Origin: Ilumatobacteraceae bacterium
Lineage (GTDB): Bacteria > Actinomycetota > Acidimicrobiia > Acidimicrobiales > Ilumatobacteraceae
Length of the DNA stretch: 64,000 bases
Direction of reading: 5' to 3'
Assembly (NCBI GenBank): GCA_022843125.1
Contig: JALHOG010000017.1
Coordinates: forward strand, 1 to 64,000
This document shows positions 56,309 to 64,000 of this stretch, piece by piece. Within the stretch, counting starts at the first letter, position 1, and the number at the start of each line of letters is the position of its first letter. Both the position numbers and the translations under genes were made by a program. The notes under the pieces are model-generated. The model ran no database searches, was not told the origin of the DNA, and saw only the letters and a list, made by a program, of their open reading frames with translations.

Positions 56309-56964
56309 GGTGCAACTCCTTGTTCGGGGGGAACCGGGGGGATCGGGCCAGAGCACGTGGCGCCGGCCGGGGTCGGGAAACCGGCTTCGAGTAGGTCGAA
56401 GACGTGTGCGACGAGCTCGTCGACCCGGACGCCCGGGTCGATGAGCGCGCGCTGGAACGCAACGCGGAACGAAGCGGCTGCCGCTGCGACGATGACCGCC
56501 GGATAGTGGTCGACGGCCGGGTCGAGCCCGCACCGGCGGGCAACGACCTCGGTCAACGCCGCCTCCAGGGCGGCGAAGTGACCGGCGTGACGGGCTTGAA
56601 GACCAGGGTGGGACTCGACGAGCGCCATGCGCACCGTCAGCGCGTCGAGATCGACGTCCTTCGCGGCCAGCTGCTCGAGCGCAGCGCAACGCAGCGCTAC
56701 GAGGGGAGGTTCGTCACGCGGGCGTGACTCGAGCGACTCGACGAGCCGGGACGTGGCGTCCGGATCGACATCGATGATCGCGTCGTCGCGCGAGGCGAAG
56801 TAGTTGAAGAACGTCCGTGGCGAGACGTCGGCGGCGGCGGCGATCTGGTCGACGGTGACGTGATCGACGCCGTGTTCGAGTGCGAGCCGCAACGCAGCGT
56901 CGGCGATGCTGCGACGCGTCGCCACCTTCTTCTGCTCTCGTCGACCGGGTCCGATGCACCGCAC
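56302..56964 (-). CDS. TetR family regulator overlapping the MMPL gene
   Basis: RRSIADAALRLALEHGVDHVTVDQIAAAADVSPRTFFNYFASRDDAI; stop 56302 overlaps the mmpL start. Confidence 0.9.
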   Translation of the reverse strand: MRCIGPGRREQKKVATRRSIADAALRLALEHGVDHVTVDQIAAAADVSPRTFFNYFASRDDAIIDVDPDATSRLVESLESRPRDEPPLVALRCAALEQLAAKDVDLDALTVRMALVESHPGLQARHAGHFAALEAALTEVVARRCGLDPAVDHYPAVIVAAAAASFRVAFQRALIDPGVRVDELVAHVFDLLEAGFPTPAGATCSGPIPPVPPEQGVAPC

Positions 56965-57090
56965 GGGAAACGACGGTACCGAAATGTGCACAGCACGCAA
57001 AGATGCACGGCCCGCAACATGTGTCACACCGGAATCAGTGATCCAGTCGGTCTTCACCACCTTCTTGCGAGCGCTCGGTACGGTGCTGGC

Positions 57091-57702
57091 GTGAGTGACA
57101 ACGGCTGGCTGCGGATGATCGAGGACAATCCAGGCCACTCCGCGTGGTACATCGGGCGTTTCCGGGCGATGGCGGCCGAGGGTCAGGACCTCGCAGGCGA
57201 GGCACGTTTCGTCGATGCGATGGTCGCGCGCAGTGCTCGGATCCTCGACGCGGGATGCGGCCCGGGTCGCGTGGGCGGTCATCTGGCAGCGCTCGGCCAT
57301 CACGTCGTCGGGGTCGACATCGACCCGGCGTTGATCGCTGCGGCCGAGGGCGACCACCCGGGTGCCACGTGGCTGGTGGGCGACATCGCCGAGCTCGACC
57401 TCCCTGCCGCTGGCATCATCGAGCCGTTCGATGTGATCGTCTCGGCCGGCAACGTCATGACGTTCCTCGACCCGGCGACCCGCCGCCGGACCCTCGAGCG
57501 ACTCGCCGCTCATCTCGCGCCGGACGGGCGGCTCGCAGTCGGCTTCGGTGCGGGCCGCGACTACGGGTTCGACGAGTTCGCTGACGACGCCACGGCGGCC
57601 GGTCTGCACGAGAGCCTGAGGCTCTCGGCGTGGGATCTCCGACCGTTCGGCGCATCGTCGTCGTTCCTCGTGTCGATCCTGACGATCAGCGGATCAGGGT
57701 GA
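57091..57702 (+). CDS. Class I SAM-dependent methyltransferase
   Basis: ARILDAGCGPGRVGGHLAALGHHVVGVDIDPALIAAAE. Confidence 0.93.
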   Translation: MSDNGWLRMIEDNPGHSAWYIGRFRAMAAEGQDLAGEARFVDAMVARSARILDAGCGPGRVGGHLAALGHHVVGVDIDPALIAAAEGDHPGATWLVGDIAELDLPAAGIIEPFDVIVSAGNVMTFLDPATRRRTLERLAAHLAPDGRLAVGFGAGRDYGFDEFADDATAAGLHESLRLSAWDLRPFGASSSFLVSILTISGSG

Positions 57703-57736
57703 CGGCGCAGTCACGCGGCGTCGACGAGGTCGGCGC

Positions 57737-58408
57737 TCATCGAAGGCCGTCGACGTCGTCGAGGTCGCCGCGTTCGGGTCGGACGAGGCGCAGCGGCGGC
57801 TGCTCCGCTTGACGCTCGTTCGAGGCCGGCCGGGGTGTTCGGCGCCGGCTCCACGGGAGCATGTGGGCCGGGGTGAGCCGCCAGAGCAGGAACACGGCGA
57901 CGAGTTCGACGAGGTGGACGGAGTCGATCCAGGGGCCGCTGTGCCCGCCGATCACGTCGATCGCCTTCGCGATGATCGTGAGCGCCGCGAACGTCGCCGC
58001 GAACACGAGCATGGCGTGGGACATGCGAGACATCCATGCCGCGACGAACAGCCCGACGCCGAAGCCGATCTGCCAGGAGGCGAGGTGGCGGGCTGCATGG
58101 GATTCGGACGTCAACCCGTCACCGCGGATGTACGCCGGTGCGGAGCCGGCGACGATGACGATCGCCGCCACCATCAGCAGCCAGCGGCTCGAACGCCCGC
58201 CGAGCCAGCGCCGTTCCCGGTTCGTCAGTTGCGACGGATCGAGCGCCGGTGACACGGGCGCCGGCGCCGGCGCGGAGGGGGATGTGGCCACGGCGACGAT
58301 CGCCGCACACGTCGCGCAGCGTTGCGCGTGGGTGAGCGCTGCCTCGCGCGCCGGTTCGTCGAGCTCCCCGTCAGCGGCTGCCGACACCTGCTCCCACCAC
58401 GCGCACAT
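57737..58408 (-). CDS. Zinc-finger (H-x3-C-x2-C) anti-sigma-like membrane protein
   Basis: MCAWWEQVSAAADGELDEPAREAALTHAQRCATCAAIVAVA then TM helices. Confidence 0.75.
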   Translation of the reverse strand: MCAWWEQVSAAADGELDEPAREAALTHAQRCATCAAIVAVATSPSAPAPAPVSPALDPSQLTNRERRWLGGRSSRWLLMVAAIVIVAGSAPAYIRGDGLTSESHAARHLASWQIGFGVGLFVAAWMSRMSHAMLVFAATFAALTIIAKAIDVIGGHSGPWIDSVHLVELVAVFLLWRLTPAHMLPWSRRRTPRPASNERQAEQPPLRLVRPERGDLDDVDGLR

Positions 58409-58466
58409 GGTCACGGCGCCCAGTCTGGCGGATCGCTGGGTGCGGACAATGCTGCGTCTCCCACGT

Positions 58467-59297
58467 TCAGACGGCCGCACGGCTGTGCCGGAAGCGGTTG
58501 GGGAGCCCGAGCGCCAGGGCTGCGAACGCGGCGGCGCCGGTGAGCACGATCGCCGGGCCGCTGGCGATGTCGTGGTAGTAGGAGACGTAGAGACCGACGA
58601 CCGCGGTCGTGACGCCGAGTCCGATCGACACCAGCATCAACCGCCCGAACGAACCGAAGGCGAGCGACGCCGTCGCCGCAGGGAGCAGCAACGTGGCGGC
58701 GACGAGCAGCACTCCGAGCACCTGCAGCGCAGTGATGACAGCGAGCGCGAGCAATGCGTTGAACATCACCTCGATCATCCCGACCCTCACTCCGTGGGCG
58801 GCAGCGACCACAGGGTTGTGGGTGGCGGCGAGCAGTGGTTTGTAGAGCGTGAACAACATTGCGGCAACGATCGCGACGACGATCCCGACGAGGATCAGGT
58901 CGTTGCGATCGACCCCGAGGATGTTGCCGAACAACAGGTTCGTGATGTTCAGGCTGCGATCACGGTTGGCGGAGATCACCGCGACGCCGAGCGCGAACAT
59001 CGTCGAGGCGACGATGCCGATCGCCGTGTCGACCGGTACACCTCGGCGACGGGTCAGGTAGATCGCGACGGTCGCAACCGCTGTGGCGGCGACGGCACCC
59101 GAGTACAGGCCGGCCCCGTAGACGAGCGCGACCCCCACGCCCCCGAGCACGCTCTGGGAGAGACCCTGGCCGATGTACGCCATCCGGCGCACGACGACGA
59201 ACGGCCCGAGTGCCCCGGTGACCGCGCCGACCAACACGGCGGCGAGCAGCGCCCGCCCGAAGAATGCGTACTCGAACGGGTCGAGTAGCAGGCTCAC
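58467..59297 (-). CDS. Zinc/manganese ABC transporter permease
   Basis: GPFVVVRRMAYIGQGLSQSVLGGVGVALVYG; GNILGVDRNDL. GTG start overlapping the upstream ATPase stop. Confidence 0.93.
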   Translation of the reverse strand: MSLLLDPFEYAFFGRALLAAVLVGAVTGALGPFVVVRRMAYIGQGLSQSVLGGVGVALVYGAGLYSGAVAATAVATVAIYLTRRRGVPVDTAIGIVASTMFALGVAVISANRDRSLNITNLLFGNILGVDRNDLILVGIVVAIVAAMLFTLYKPLLAATHNPVVAAAHGVRVGMIEVMFNALLALAVITALQVLGVLLVAATLLLPAATASLAFGSFGRLMLVSIGLGVTTAVVGLYVSYYHDIASGPAIVLTGAAAFAALALGLPNRFRHSRAAV

Positions 59298-60073
59298 GGG
59301 GCACCTCCGACGAGCGCGTCGCCATCGACCACGACGGGCCGCCCCTGATGCATGACGACCTCCATCTGGGCCCCGAAGGTGGCAGCGAGCACGTCGGGTC
59401 GCAGCACGTCGATCGGCGCACCGTCGGCCCGCACGGTCTGATTCAGACACACGATCCGTGGCAGGTGCGACGCAACCCAGTTGAGGTCGTGGGTGGTCAT
59501 GACGATCGTCAAGCCGTCTCGGCGCAGTTCGTCGACCAGCCCGAGCATCTCGCCCCGGGTTCGTAGGTCGATGCCGCTGGTCGGTTCGTCGAGCAGCAGC
59601 AACTGCGGTTCGGAGACCAACGCCCGGGCGAACAGCACCCGCTGGAACTGGCCACCCGACAGCTCGTGCAGACCACGGGCATGCAGATCGCCGATCCCGA
59701 GCCGATCGAGGGCGTGGCGAGCCGCTGCCCGCTCTGCTCTGGAGAACCACGGCACCGGTGCGCTCGTCGCCGCGGCTCCCAACTCGACGGCGCCCTGCAC
59801 GGTGAGGGGGAAGGTGCGTTCGCTCGCCTCGAGCTGTGGGACGTACCCGACGGCGCGGCGCCGTCGCCGCGGTGTCACGCCGGTGAACTCGACGGTTCCT
59901 TCCGACGCGGCGATCTCGCCCAACAGCAGTCGCAACAAGGTCGTCTTGCCGGCACCCGACGGACCGACGATGCCGACGAGTTCGCCCGCATCGATCGTGA
60001 GGTCGATGCTGCGCAACGGGCGAGTGGGTCCGAAACGGACCCCGACCCCGCTCAGCTCGATGGCAGTGGTCAC
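59294..60073 (-). CDS. Zinc/manganese ABC transporter ATP-binding protein
   Basis: GPSGAGKTTLLRLLLGEIAASEG; ELSGGQFQRVLFARALVSEPQLLLLDEPTSGIDLRTRGEM. Confidence 0.93.
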   Translation of the reverse strand: MTTAIELSGVGVRFGPTRPLRSIDLTIDAGELVGIVGPSGAGKTTLLRLLLGEIAASEGTVEFTGVTPRRRRRAVGYVPQLEASERTFPLTVQGAVELGAAATSAPVPWFSRAERAAARHALDRLGIGDLHARGLHELSGGQFQRVLFARALVSEPQLLLLDEPTSGIDLRTRGEMLGLVDELRRDGLTIVMTTHDLNWVASHLPRIVCLNQTVRADGAPIDVLRPDVLAATFGAQMEVVMHQGRPVVVDGDALVGGAP

Positions 60074-61152
60074 GACGCCGGCAGGATCGCGTCGAGGGCA
60101 GAGGCGTCTCCGCCGAGCGCCGTGACGATCGTGCGGATGTTGGTCACCATCATCCCGACGTACGAGTGCTCGGGTGAGCCGGGCTCACCGGGGAGCTGGT
60201 CGTCGGACAGGTCGGCCACGTACCGGGCGCCCGACTCGGCCTCGATCGCCTCCAGCACGTCGGACGGGAACACCTCGCTGCCGAAGAAGGCGGGCACGCC
60301 CTGCGCTCGAACCTCGTCGATCGTGGCGCGCAACTCGGCTGCGGACGGCTCGGAGAAGTCGGTCGGCTGGATCGTCCCGACGACCGGCAGGTCGTAGCGG
60401 CGCCCGAAGTACGACCAGCTGTCGTGGTACACGACCAACTTGCGGTTCGCCTCGGGGATCGTCGCCAACGCGGTCCGGAACGCCGTATCCATCTGCTGCA
60501 GCTGCGCTGTCAGCGCGATGCCTCGCTGTTCGTAACCGGCGGCGTCGGCGGCGTCGAACTCGGACAGGATCTGCACGATCCGGCTCACGTACAGCATCGC
60601 GTAGATCGGGTCAGGCCAGAAGTGGGCGTTGAAGTCGTGCGCGTGCCCGTGCGCGGCGATGTCCTCGGCGGAATCGGTGGCGATGATCTCGTCCTTGGGG
60701 ATCACGGCACTCAGCGCGTGATGCGGCGTGCCCTGGGGATAGTTGGCCGACGCGAACGCGGTGACGACGTTGTTGAGGTCCATCCCGTTCTCGATGTAGA
60801 TGGCGGCCCGCCCGAGGGTCTGCGCGTCGCTCGGCACCGGCTGGTAGGTGTGCCCGTCCGCCCCCATCGGCACCACGCTCACGACTTCCACCGCCGGGCC
60901 CGCCACCTTCGACACCAGATCGGCGATCGGTGGATCCGACACGACGACGGTGAACTTCACCTCGACCGGCGCCGGAGCAGGCGTCGCGGGCGTGGCCGCG
61001 ATCGACCCGGGCACCGTGCCGCTCGCGTCGTCACCGCCGGAGCCGCACGCTGCGAGTGTCGTCATGGCGAGGGCAGCGAAGCCCGCCGTCCAGCGGACTC
61101 TGGCGTGCGGGCGTCGGATGGCGGCGATGGGAGGGGGAGCGATCATCGTCAT
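60070..61152 (-). CDS. Zinc ABC transporter substrate-binding lipoprotein (ZnuA-like)
   Basis: Lipobox MTTLAACGSGG; VVSVVPMGADGHTYQPVPSDAQTL; AAHGHAHDFNAHFWPDP; VVYHDSWSYFGRRYDL. Confidence 0.92.
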   Translation of the reverse strand: MTMIAPPPIAAIRRPHARVRWTAGFAALAMTTLAACGSGGDDASGTVPGSIAATPATPAPAPVEVKFTVVVSDPPIADLVSKVAGPAVEVVSVVPMGADGHTYQPVPSDAQTLGRAAIYIENGMDLNNVVTAFASANYPQGTPHHALSAVIPKDEIIATDSAEDIAAHGHAHDFNAHFWPDPIYAMLYVSRIVQILSEFDAADAAGYEQRGIALTAQLQQMDTAFRTALATIPEANRKLVVYHDSWSYFGRRYDLPVVGTIQPTDFSEPSAAELRATIDEVRAQGVPAFFGSEVFPSDVLEAIEAESGARYVADLSDDQLPGEPGSPEHSYVGMMVTNIRTIVTALGGDASALDAILPAS

Positions 61153-61218
61153 GAACAACGAGTCCCGCCATCGCCCCCTAAAGTTCCATGACCGTTCATC
61201 GCTGGTCGCCCTTTCCCG

Positions 61219-61731
61219 ATGCTGGACCCCACCCGACACCTCGTTGCCGCCCAAGACGGCGACCCGGCCGCCTTCGAGCGGTTCGTCCACGACACCCTCG
61301 GTGACGTCACGCGGCTCTGCGGCTACCTCGGTGATCGCGAGCACGTCGACGATCTCGTCCAGGACACGTATCTGCGTGCCTTGCGCAGCCTGCACACCTA
61401 TCGTGCCGACAGCGACGCCCGCCGCTGGGTCATCGCGATCGCCCGCCGCGCCTGCGCCGATGCGATCGAAGGCCACCAGCGGGCTCGGCGAACCGAAGTC
61501 ACGCGCCGGGGGTCGAACGACATGACGGGCGCTGTCGAACTGGAGTTGCTCCTCGACGAACTCCCCGACGACCAGCGTCACGCGTTCGTCCTCACCCAGC
61601 TGATGGGCTACCGCTACGACGAAGCCGCTGCGATCTGCGACTGCCCCGTCGGCACGATCCGCTCCCGCGTCGCGCGCGCTCGAGCCACGCTCGTCGCGTT
61701 GATCGCGCCCCCCGTCGAACACGTCGGCTGA
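61219..61731 (+). CDS. ECF-type RNA polymerase sigma factor
   Basis: LGDREHVDDLVQDTYLRALRSLHTYRADSDARRWVIAIARRACAD; RHAFVLTQLMGYRYDEAAAICDCPVGTIRSRVARARATL. Confidence 0.93.
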   Translation: MLDPTRHLVAAQDGDPAAFERFVHDTLGDVTRLCGYLGDREHVDDLVQDTYLRALRSLHTYRADSDARRWVIAIARRACADAIEGHQRARRTEVTRRGSNDMTGAVELELLLDELPDDQRHAFVLTQLMGYRYDEAAAICDCPVGTIRSRVARARATLVALIAPPVEHVG

Positions 61732-61774
61732 TCGGCACGCACCCGCCGGGTTCGGGCGGCCGTGAGGGCCTGGG

Positions 61775-62815
61775 TCAGTCGTTGAGGGTGCGCCGGTGGG
61801 CAAGGGCGAGCAGCGTGGGGACGAGCGGGCGGCTGTTCGCGCGAAAGCGGTAGAGGCAGGCGAGCCGGAACCACACGGCACGTTCCAGCGCCACGAGGGC
61901 CGCGTCGTCGAGCGGTGCCGACCGCCGGTATGCGGCGACGACGACGTCTCGACGCGCCAGGGCGACATCGACGGGTGAGCCGCCCTGCAGCGCGCGCAGC
62001 GCTACGTGCACTGCGAGGTTCGAGACGTCTTCCTCACGGAGCCCGAGTCGGGCGCCGTCGAGGTCGATGAACCCCGGACCGTCCCGATCGAGGAACAGGT
62101 TCTTGTCGTGGCAGTCGGCGTGCACGATCACCGTCTGTGCCAACCGAGCGGTCGCCGATGCAACCGCTGCATCGACCGACGTCGCGAGCGGGACGAGCGA
62201 ACGGGCCACCCCCGGCTCGGCACGCCCGACCACCCCGACCCAACGTGTCGCCGTGTCGGGCGTGCCGACGGTGAGCCCCTCAGGTGGTTCGGTGGCGTGC
62301 AGCGCGGCGATCGCCGAGGCGCCGTCGCGGAGCACTGCGTGGTCGGCGCCACGACGGATCAGGTCGTGGAGCGATCGACCACGCAGGACGGTGAGGTCGA
62401 CCGCCCCGTCCTCGGTCGCATCGGCGACCCGCGGGACCGCCGGCGAGCCACTCGTATCGACGAGCGCCTCGTGGATCGCGACGAGACGGGTGACGCGGGC
62501 CGGGCGGATCACCTTGACGAATCGGTCGCCGGTGGCGACGACGGCGCGGCGACCGGCGCGGTAGCCGATGAGCTCGCCGCGGCGCAGGGTGCGGTCGAGC
62601 GCCGGCAGCTTGCGATCGTCGGCCGGCTGCACCGATCGCGCGTCGCTGCGTTCAGGGTCGAGACGGGCCCAACCCCTCGGCCCTGCGGCCGTCCAGTCGC
62701 CGGTGGGACGCGGGTGGGCGAGCGGCCAGTCGGCCATCCACGTCGGCCCCGGAGCCGCCCGGTCGTCCGGCGGCGTGGATGGGAGCCGTCCGGTCGCGCC
62801 GGCCTCGAACGTCAT
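61775..62815 (-). CDS. Aminoglycoside phosphotransferase-like kinase
   Basis: QTVIVHADCHDKNLFLDRDGPGFIDLDGARLGLREEDVSNLA. Confidence 0.85.
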   Translation of the reverse strand: MTFEAGATGRLPSTPPDDRAAPGPTWMADWPLAHPRPTGDWTAAGPRGWARLDPERSDARSVQPADDRKLPALDRTLRRGELIGYRAGRRAVVATGDRFVKVIRPARVTRLVAIHEALVDTSGSPAVPRVADATEDGAVDLTVLRGRSLHDLIRRGADHAVLRDGASAIAALHATEPPEGLTVGTPDTATRWVGVVGRAEPGVARSLVPLATSVDAAVASATARLAQTVIVHADCHDKNLFLDRDGPGFIDLDGARLGLREEDVSNLAVHVALRALQGGSPVDVALARRDVVVAAYRRSAPLDDAALVALERAVWFRLACLYRFRANSRPLVPTLLALAHRRTLND

Positions 62816-63996
62816 GCCCCATACCGCCCTTCTTCCACGTATCCGGTGCCGAGCACGACGACGCGGGCCGGCGGTGGCGGGGTGCTGGTGTGCGGGGTGC
62901 CGCTGCGGGCGAGGTCGGCGAGCCGATCCGGGTCGTGGGCGACGTCGAGCGCCGCGCCGAGCAGTCGGTCGACGAGGTTCGGGTCGGCGATCGTCTCGAG
63001 CTGACGCGACACGGTGAGCGCGGAAGCCACCAGTTCGTTCGCGACGTGGAACGCGAGCGTGGCCGGGTCGGCGGCGGCTCGGCGGTCACTGCGGGCCGCT
63101 ACACCGTCCACGATGGCCGCGACCGTGGCGACGTCGGCCGGCCGGGCAACGCCGTCGATGGACGTGCCGATGGAGGTGGCGATTGCGGTGGCGAGCAGCC
63201 GTCCGAGGTCGAGCTCGGGTTCGCCGATCGAGACGCGCTCGAGATCGATCAGCGCCGCGAACGGCCCGGCCGCAGCATCGACGTCGACGAGCACATTGCG
63301 GTCGTGCAGGTCGCCGTGGATGACCACAGCCGGCGTGAGTGCCGCTCGCTTCGACGCGCCGACGAGCGCCCGCCCGACCGCGGCCGCCTGGCTGCGATCG
63401 GCGAACCGGCGCACGCTCAACCAAGCGATCGACTCCAACGCTGTCGCAAGGTCACGGTCACGGTCCCGGCAGTGGAGCGTCACGTCGGTCGGCGCCGGTA
63501 CCCGGTGGAGCGCGGCGATCTGGTCGGCGACCGCATCGACGAGCTGCGAGCTCGACGAGTCGGCGGCAGCGGTACGCAGGTCGACCCCGGGGAGGAACGC
63601 GTCGATGCCGACTTCGCCGTGCTCGAGCTGCGCGATCGGTCGCGCCGTCGCGACGCCGTGGCGGCGGAGGTGCTCGGCGACCGACGCGAGCTTCGACGCG
63701 TTCGCGCCGGCGCCGTACCGCAGGAGCACGGATGTCCGATGCCCGTCGCTGTAACCGAGGTCGAGACGCGCGACGATGCGTCGTTCGGCTTTGTAGGTGA
63801 GTACTTCGACCGATGTCGCGGAGCCCGAGAGCGTGCGCCCTGCGTGATCGAGGTCGGCGAGGGTTCGCTTCAGCTTGCGTGGGGTCAGGTACCAGCGGGC
63901 GCGTCGCAGCCGGGCGTCGTTCGGGAGGATCCGTATCGTCGAGTGATCGTCGATCGCGACGATGCCCGGCCCGAACAGCGAGTCGGACGGCCCCAT
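62812..63996 (-). CDS. Aminoglycoside phosphotransferase-like kinase, second copy
   Basis: TPAVVIHGDLHDRNVLVDVDAAAGPFAALIDLERVSIGEPELDLGRLL; ATGA overlap with the downstream kinase. Start 63996 is close to the window edge. Confidence 0.85.
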   Translation of the reverse strand: MGPSDSLFGPGIVAIDDHSTIRILPNDARLRRARWYLTPRKLKRTLADLDHAGRTLSGSATSVEVLTYKAERRIVARLDLGYSDGHRTSVLLRYGAGANASKLASVAEHLRRHGVATARPIAQLEHGEVGIDAFLPGVDLRTAAADSSSSQLVDAVADQIAALHRVPAPTDVTLHCRDRDRDLATALESIAWLSVRRFADRSQAAAVGRALVGASKRAALTPAVVIHGDLHDRNVLVDVDAAAGPFAALIDLERVSIGEPELDLGRLLATAIATSIGTSIDGVARPADVATVAAIVDGVAARSDRRAAADPATLAFHVANELVASALTVSRQLETIADPNLVDRLLGAALDVAHDPDRLADLARSGTPHTSTPPPPARVVVLGTGYVEEGRYGA

Positions 63997-64000
63997 CGAG

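Noticed and set aside
56964-57091. TetR operator upstream of the MMPL regulator
   Set aside because: Some GTGCAC/TGCAC repeats are visible but no clean dyad.
61152-61219. Zur box between znuA and the sigma gene
   Set aside because: No convincing AT-rich Zur palindrome; only a short ATGAAC/GTTCAT pair.
1-64000. Mobile elements, CRISPR arrays, rRNA, tRNA
   Set aside because: None recognised by reading; a tRNAscan/Infernal run would be needed to exclude small RNAs fully.

Overview
High-GC actinobacterial chromosome window, gene-dense on both strands; by gene content it looks like Acidimicrobiia/Ilumatobacter (inference). No rRNA, tRNA, CRISPR array, transposase or prophage module was recognised. 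Main contents: a partial prepilin-like protein with tandem PA14 domains; a decayed vapBC pair; PadR/HAAS; Ca2+/Na+ antiporter; serine hydrolase lipoprotein; GH16-like protein; several TetR genes with clear palindromic operators; acyl-CoA synthetase; urtABCDE; a carotenoid oxygenase next to a LuxR-type two-component system; a 1797-aa Calx-beta/RTX surface protein; a PRC-barrel/STAS/GAF-ANTAR regulatory cluster; an alternative-oxidase-like di-iron protein divergent from a ferric iron ABC transporter with an iron-box-like promoter; a CLC(F)-like channel; two OmpR-type two-component systems with PepSY, L,D-transpeptidase and haem-binding partners; an MMPL transporter; a zinc ABC transporter flanked by an ECF sigma factor and a zinc-finger anti-sigma-like protein; and tandem phosphotransferases. 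The most interesting items are an orphan 9-codon Trp-Trp peptide ORF followed by a perfect 14-bp hairpin (11789-11866), the AOX/PTOX-like gene with its iron-box neighbour, structured 5' leaders with unlisted small ORFs, and 15-bp DosR-like boxes shared by two distant promoters. All calls come from reading the sequence and the ORF translations; no database searches were run.
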